A DNA stretch of 11,347 bases from NCBI GenBank assembly GCA_031424975.1, contig JANPIL010000327.1:1-11347 (forward strand), written 5' to 3'. A program made the position numbers and the translations under genes. The DNA comes from Xanthocytophaga sp031424975 (GTDB lineage Bacteria > Bacteroidota > Bacteroidia > Cytophagales > 172606-1). Positions 8,854 to 11,347 of this stretch are shown piece after piece (position 1 is the stretch's first letter; each line of letters begins with the position of its first letter). Under the pieces are notes generated by a model. That model was given only the letters and a program-made list of their open reading frames with translations, was not told the DNA's origin and did not search any database.

Positions 8854-9588
8854 TTATTTGGGCAGTCCGTCGTCCGGTGGCGGCAAGTCAGGCTCGGCAG
8901 GCTCGCTCAGGCGGCGAACCAGCAGCCATGTGCCCACGGCAGCGGCCAAGCCCAAAGGAATGAACTTGGCGGCCAGCGGGATTTTGCGCCGCACGGAAAA
9001 CGGTTCGCTGAAACGGAAATTCGTGGGTGCGGCCACGCTTGCCAGCCTGATTTTGTAATCATCGCCCGGAGCCAGCGCCACCGGAACCTGCCAGTCATAA
9101 TTGCCTTGGTTGGCAGTCCGGGTAATGATGAAACTCAGGGTGCTGTCTTTCCACAGTTCCAGTTGCAGGCTTTCGTTTTCCACGCCGCCCGCCCAGGCAA
9201 TGTCGTGGCCTTTGCCGCGCCGCCACACGGTGGCTTTGGCAGGGTTTTTCAAGACCATCGGCGAGAAAGTGAGGGTGGCCTCCACCTTGAAGGCCAGCGT
9301 ATTGTCAAACACGCCGATTTCCTTTTTGGCTCCCCATTCCATGCGTTTGTTGCGCCCCGGCACCACGTTTTTGCCCACGTCGCCCCGCACGTACAGCAGT
9401 GAGTCCGCCCGGCCATCGCGCAGCACAAAAACCCTGACCTCAAACAACTGCCCCGGCATTGTACCCGCCAGGTCATAGTTTATAATCACCAGGTTTCCTT
9501 TGGTTTCGGCACGCAGGTTGCTCACCTCCTGCGCTCCGGCACCCGCATGGATGAGCATGGCAAATAATAAAGCGTATAGTATTTTCAT
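8854..9588 (-). CDS. Secreted, C-terminally membrane-anchored protein with a Kre9/KNH-like beta domain
   Basis: A 244-residue envelope protein of unknown function. Residues 1-19 are a Sec signal peptide (MKILYALLFAMLIHAGAGA, cut before QEVSN). Residues 21-105 form a beta-rich module with YVRGDVGKNVVPGRNKRMEW, reminiscent of N-terminal modules in other Bacteroidota secreted proteins. Residues 115-198 (ATVWRRGKGHDIAWAGG, GNYDWQVP, then DDYKIRL and EPFSV) resemble the Kre9/KNH beta domain, which is known from cell-wall and surface proteins. One membrane helix at about 205-224 is followed by RR and a short acidic, proline-rich tail ending DLPPPDDGLPK. The body would thus face the periplasm or exterior. 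The frame is open 41 codons further upstream to 9711, but the signal peptide fixes the start at 9588. It lies 307 bases upstream of the giant Ig-repeat gene on the same strand, and a joint role is possible but unproven. Confidence 0.82.
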   Translation of the reverse strand: MKILYALLFAMLIHAGAGAQEVSNLRAETKGNLVIINYDLAGTMPGQLFEVRVFVLRDGRADSLLYVRGDVGKNVVPGRNKRMEWGAKKEIGVFDNTLAFKVEATLTFSPMVLKNPAKATVWRRGKGHDIAWAGGVENESLQLELWKDSTLSFIITRTANQGNYDWQVPVALAPGDDYKIRLASVAAPTNFRFSEPFSVRRKIPLAAKFIPLGLAAAVGTWLLVRRLSEPAEPDLPPPDDGLPK

Positions 9589-9775
9589 TGGCCGATAAGG
9601 TTCAAGGGAATTTTTGCGGGTTTGAGGCGAGAAATGCCCGTGTACTTTTAAGATGGAAAAGACACCGGTTTCCGACAAGCCGCCCGGACGGCTGCTGCCA
9701 ACGCTTAACAAGGCAAGTGTTTGTTTTTCAGATGATTGCCAATCAAAGTGTTTTAAAACAAAAATGGCAGCCCGG

Positions 9776-9793
9776 AAAATGCGAACGCATTTT
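9776..9793. promoter_or_regulatory. Perfect palindrome AAAATGCG-AA-CGCATTTT, possible operator or mRNA hairpin
   Basis: Two perfect 8-base arms flank a 2-base centre. The element lies just downstream of the possible promoter at 9805-9812 (minus strand) and about 190 bases upstream of the secreted protein's ATG. That position suits a repressor site or a leader hairpin. No protein partner can be named from sequence. Confidence 0.35.
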
Positions 9794-9804
9794 GCTCAGG
9801 CTAC

Positions 9805-9812
9805 CAAATGTA
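9805..9812 (-). promoter_or_regulatory. Possible Bacteroidota -7 element TACATTTG
   Basis: On the minus strand the octamer TACATTTG fits the known Bacteroidota -7 consensus TAnnTTTG. It is preceded by an AT-rich stretch, but I see no good TTTG/TTG -33 box at the usual distance. It would give a leader of about 210 bases for the gene at 9588. An eight-base match with only five or six fixed positions is weak evidence. Confidence 0.3.
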
Positions 9813-9873
9813 ATAAAAAAACGTTAAATATAACTGACATCCGGGCCGCTGTTTCTCCGTAAAAGCGCAACTT

Positions 9874-9900
9874 CCCGGAAAAAACCAATTTTTTGCCGGG
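9874..9900 (-). terminator. Hairpin terminator directly after the sigma factor gene
   Basis: CCCGGAAAAAA (9874-9884) pairs with TTTTTTGCCGGG (9889-9900) around a CCAA loop, with one bulged base. It abuts the TAA stop at 9901-9903. The A/T arms supply the U-run inside the stem, so it could stop transcription from either side, though no extra T-run follows. Confidence 0.5.
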
Positions 9901-10476
9901 TTAGGAATAATGGGCTTCCGGCTTCATCATCTCCCGCAACAGTTTCATGTAGCGCATCTTGGTGGTCTTGGCCACATCTTCACTCTTGTAGCCCAGCACT
10001 TGGGTTATTTCGCGCAGGGACATTTTTTCGAAGTAGAACAGATGCAGTATTTCCTGTCCGCGTGCCGACAGGTTCTGGATTGCCCCGGCCATCACTTCCA
10101 GCGAATAATCCATCCAGTCGTTTTCCTTTTCGGCCACGGTTTCCAACCCGTGGTGCTCCTCGGCCAAGGTTTCGTAGCGTTCCTTGGCGCGGATTTTCTT
10201 TCTCAGGTAAGTGCTGATGAGGTTTTTGGCAATGCCGAAAAAATACGTTTTCACGCTGCACTGCAAGGTGTCGAGTCGGCCGCTGGCCGCATTCTCGTAC
10301 AGGATCACGATGGCATCCTGGTACACGTCCACCGCCTCGTCGGGCATCAGGTGGTACTGCTTGAAAGCCCACTTCAGGAACTCGCTGCGGTGCGAGGCAT
10401 AAAAGTTATCCCAATATTGTGGTGATTGCCGGTTCAGTGCATTGCCATCGTGGGGGGCGGTCTGCAAATCTGTCAT
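9901..10476 (-). CDS. ECF-type RNA polymerase sigma factor (sigma-70 family)
   Basis: A 191-residue alternative sigma factor that would bind core RNA polymerase and direct it to a set of promoters. Region 2 covers about residues 25-95: an EFLKWAFKQ helix, DEAVDVYQDAIVILYENA (core binding, with the typical D-x-x-Q-D), then VKTYFFGIAKNLISTYLRKK (-10 recognition). Region 4 covers about 130-185: LSARGQEILHLFYFEKMSLREI followed by a helix-turn-helix with LGYKSEDVAKTTKMRYMKLL (-35 recognition). No region 3 is present, as is usual for ECF sigmas, and the length is normal for the family. The linker at 96-128 is rich in Glu and Lys. I see no adjacent membrane anti-sigma factor: the next gene downstream has one membrane helix but not an anti-sigma domain I recognise. 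The start at 10476 keeps the full region 2; no Shine-Dalgarno sequence is visible. Its targets are unknown and could include the neighbouring secreted proteins. Confidence 0.9.
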   Translation of the reverse strand: MTDLQTAPHDGNALNRQSPQYWDNFYASHRSEFLKWAFKQYHLMPDEAVDVYQDAIVILYENAASGRLDTLQCSVKTYFFGIAKNLISTYLRKKIRAKERYETLAEEHHGLETVAEKENDWMDYSLEVMAGAIQNLSARGQEILHLFYFEKMSLREITQVLGYKSEDVAKTTKMRYMKLLREMMKPEAHYS

Positions 10477-10589
10477 GGTTGATAGGGGTGTTGGAAAAGT
10501 GGGTGCCTCGAATTGTGGGGATTGGTAAAATGGCGGCCACTTTTTGTAACCCGCCGCCGTGTAAGTTTTTTGGTTTTTTTTTACCGAAA

Positions 10590-10607
10590 CTTGTCAGGCT
10601 TGGCAAG
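10590..10607. promoter_or_regulatory. Imperfect palindrome upstream of the sigma factor gene, possible operator
   Basis: CTTGTCAGGCTTGGCAAG matches its own reverse complement at 14 of 18 positions, with perfect CTTG/CAAG ends. It lies about 115 bases upstream of the sigma factor ATG, next to a T-rich run. The role is inferred from symmetry and position only. Confidence 0.25.
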
Positions 10608-10690
10608 CCCATGAAAGGCAGGATGTCCGCACGCGCATATTTCCCCTCGTTTGGTTCACACAAAGCAAGGATAAATAAACAAGGCTGTCA

Positions 10691-10708
10691 ATCACATCTT
10701 TGTGTGAT
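10691..10708. promoter_or_regulatory. Inverted repeat ATCACA-N6-TGTGAT
   Basis: Perfect 6-base arms are separated by six bases. The half-sites are in the opposite order to the E. coli CRP consensus, so it should not be called a CRP site. It might be an operator or a small hairpin about 215 bases upstream of the sigma factor gene. Confidence 0.25.
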
Positions 10709-10760
10709 ATACGGGGTGAAAAAGGTGAAAAGGAGGGAGGGGGGCGACAAAAAACCGGAA

Positions 10761-10799
10761 GGTTTGGCCGTTTTGAAAGATACCGTTTTCCGCAGGCGG
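10761..10799 (+). repeat. Copy 3 of the 39-base dispersed intergenic repeat
   Basis: It begins GGTTTGGCC, has the core GAAAGATACCGTTTTCC and ends CGCAGGCGG. It matches copy 1 at 33 of 39 positions without gaps, the two centre bases of the core being changed from TA to CG. It does not point at any nearby gene start, which argues against a simple promoter role. Confidence 0.65.
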
Positions 10800-10996
10800 G
10801 GTCATGCCAGCCGCTGGTGGCTGGCTTTGGCCAGTGCTGCGGCTTGAAAACGCACGTGTAACTTCTGGTGGATTTTCTTGGTGCCGAATGCGGCGGCTGT
10901 CCTCTTGCCGCTGTTGCCTTTAACTGGCAGCGCATCCGGTTGCGCGGTTGGTGCGGATTGCCGGATTGTGTTTGGTGCTGGACGTTCGGAACGGGT

Positions 10997-11096
10997 GGGT
11001 TTGGCCCCCGCTAAAGCTAAAAGTTCCGCCAGAGGCGGAAACGGGGCTTTCAACTTTCTGAAAGATACTATTTTGCGAAGATACTATTTTGCGGCG
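10997..11096 (+). repeat. Copy 4 of the dispersed repeat, rearranged: inserted hairpin and tandem core
   Basis: The segment starts with GGGTTTGGCC like copies 1 and 3, but the rest of the repeat (TTTCTGAAAGATACTATTTT) follows only about 45 bases later. The material between can fold: TTCCGCC (11024-11030) pairs with GGCGGAA (11034-11040) across a 3-base loop, and GCCCC (11004-11008) with GGGGC (11043-11047) outside it. The core AAGATACTATTTTGCG is then perfectly duplicated in tandem (11062-11077 and 11078-11093). Confidence 0.55.
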
Positions 11097-11154
11097 GTCA
11101 GCCGCAACCGCCAAACCAAAGACCACGCTCCTCTCCGCCGCGAGCCATTATACA

Positions 11155-11347
11155 TCAGGTAATGGGCAGCGTAACTTCGATGGTGGTGCCATGGCCGGGC
11201 CGCGACACCACCGTGAAGCGGCCACTCAGGGCTTGCGTCCGTTTCTCCATGTTTTTCAGGCCGTTGCCGTTTTTCACCGTTGCCAAATCAAACCCCTTCC
11301 CGTTATCCTGCACGCGCAGTTGCAGGGCATTGTTGCGGTTTTTCATC
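11155..11347 (-). CDS. Sensor histidine kinase, C-terminal ATP-binding end (5' part outside window)
   Basis: Only the last 64 codons or so are present, and the frame runs off the right edge. The visible part is the end of a GHKL/HATPase_c ATP-binding domain: VQDNGKGFD (G1 box), GNGLKNMEKRTQALSG (G2-like glycine motif with the N-M-x-x-R helix), then GHGTTIEVTLPI as the closing strand, followed by TGA at 11155-11157. The G-x-G-L-x-N-M-x-x-R pattern is typical of NarX/DegS-type kinases with a HisKA_3 dimerisation domain, which phosphorylate LuxR-type response regulators. The Met at 11344-11346 is internal to the domain and is not the true start. Sensor region and partner regulator lie outside the window. 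The 678-base gap to the sigma factor makes a shared operon unlikely. Confidence 0.85.
   Translation of the reverse strand, partial: MKNRNNALQLRVQDNGKGFDLATVKNGNGLKNMEKRTQALSGRFTVVSRPGHGTTIEVTLPIT

Larger units (their letters stand above)
9589..9900. other. Non-coding gap between the sigma factor gene and the secreted protein gene
   Basis: This 312-base stretch carries a hairpin directly after the sigma factor stop (9874-9900), a possible Bacteroidota promoter element (9805-9812) and a short perfect palindrome (9776-9793). It is AT-richer than the flanking genes, as expected of a promoter region for the gene starting at 9588. Small plus-strand ORFs here (for example from 9588 or 9653) have no recognisable content and are not called. 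Confidence 0.55.
10477..11154. other. 678-base non-coding region with dispersed repeats and hairpins
   Basis: No ORF here has a recognisable domain, and those present on the two strands are short and overlap each other. What I can see is: an imperfect palindrome at 10590-10607, an inverted repeat at 10691-10708, a purine-rich run at about 10712-10745, copy 3 of the 39-base repeat (10761-10799), and a rearranged copy 4 with a hairpin and a tandem core (10997-11096). The sigma factor promoter should lie in the left part, but I found no convincing TAnnTTTG element. Confidence 0.6.

Noticed and set aside
10691..10708. CRP/FNR-like binding site
   Set aside because: The half-sites are in the reverse order to TGTGA-N6-TCACA, so the known consensus does not apply; kept only as a generic inverted repeat.
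8648..10799. CRISPR-like array from the 39-base repeats
   Set aside because: The copies are few, imperfect, in both orientations and irregularly spaced by 84 to about 1950 bases, with a gene-bearing region between them.
10419..10847. 142-codon plus-strand ORF upstream of and overlapping the sigma factor start
   Set aside because: It runs antisense into the sigma factor gene, contains repeat copy 3 and has low-complexity basic stretches; no domain or start signal supports it.
10802..11053. 83-codon minus-strand ORF in the long intergenic region
   Set aside because: It is rich in Ala, Pro and Lys with no recognisable motif, starts in the repeat copy 4 hairpin region, and overlaps ORFs of equal quality on the other strand.

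Overview
The window reads as a chromosomal segment of a GC-rich member of the Bacteroidota. This is inferred from four things: a non-NarL-type ECF sigma factor, a NarX/DegS-like histidine kinase end, very large secreted Ig-repeat proteins, and start sites without clear Shine-Dalgarno sequences. No 16S or other marker is present, so the assignment stays at phylum level. All four supported genes lie on the minus strand, so transcription runs from right to left: kinase end (11347-11155), sigma factor (10476-9901), a small secreted and membrane-anchored protein (9588-8854), and a giant surface protein (8546 to beyond base 1). No tRNA, rRNA, CRISPR array, insertion sequence or transposase was seen.

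The dominant feature is one minus-strand reading frame that starts at 8546 and is still open at base 1. It has 2848 complete codons and encodes a Sec signal peptide followed by 25 tandem Ig-like domains of about 107-119 residues (SbsA/Big_5 type). The closing Trp codon of every domain falls in the same frame, at 25 positions from 8163 down to 21. The whole left three quarters of the window is therefore one intact gene, and the many plus-strand ORFs over it are antisense shadows. Domains 2-6 are nearly identical in their central part, and a two-domain unit of about 690 bases is duplicated, which indicates recent repeat expansion or gene conversion. The carboxy end lies outside the window.

Upstream, separated by about 300 bases, is a 244-residue protein with a signal peptide, two beta-rich modules (the second resembling Kre9/KNH domains), one C-terminal membrane helix and a short acidic proline-rich tail. 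It could be an envelope partner of the giant protein, but only proximity and shared export support this. Further upstream are an ECF-type sigma factor and the end of a histidine kinase, possibly regulatory neighbours.

The intergenic regions hold the least expected signal. A 39-base sequence centred on GAAAGATACTATTTTC occurs in three ungapped copies (8648-8686 on minus, 8771-8809 and 10761-10799 on plus). A fourth, rearranged copy (10997-11096) has its core tandemly duplicated and a hairpin-forming segment inserted. The core decamer GATACTATTT is found six times in 11 kb, twice inside the giant gene. This looks like a short dispersed repeat family; its function is unknown.
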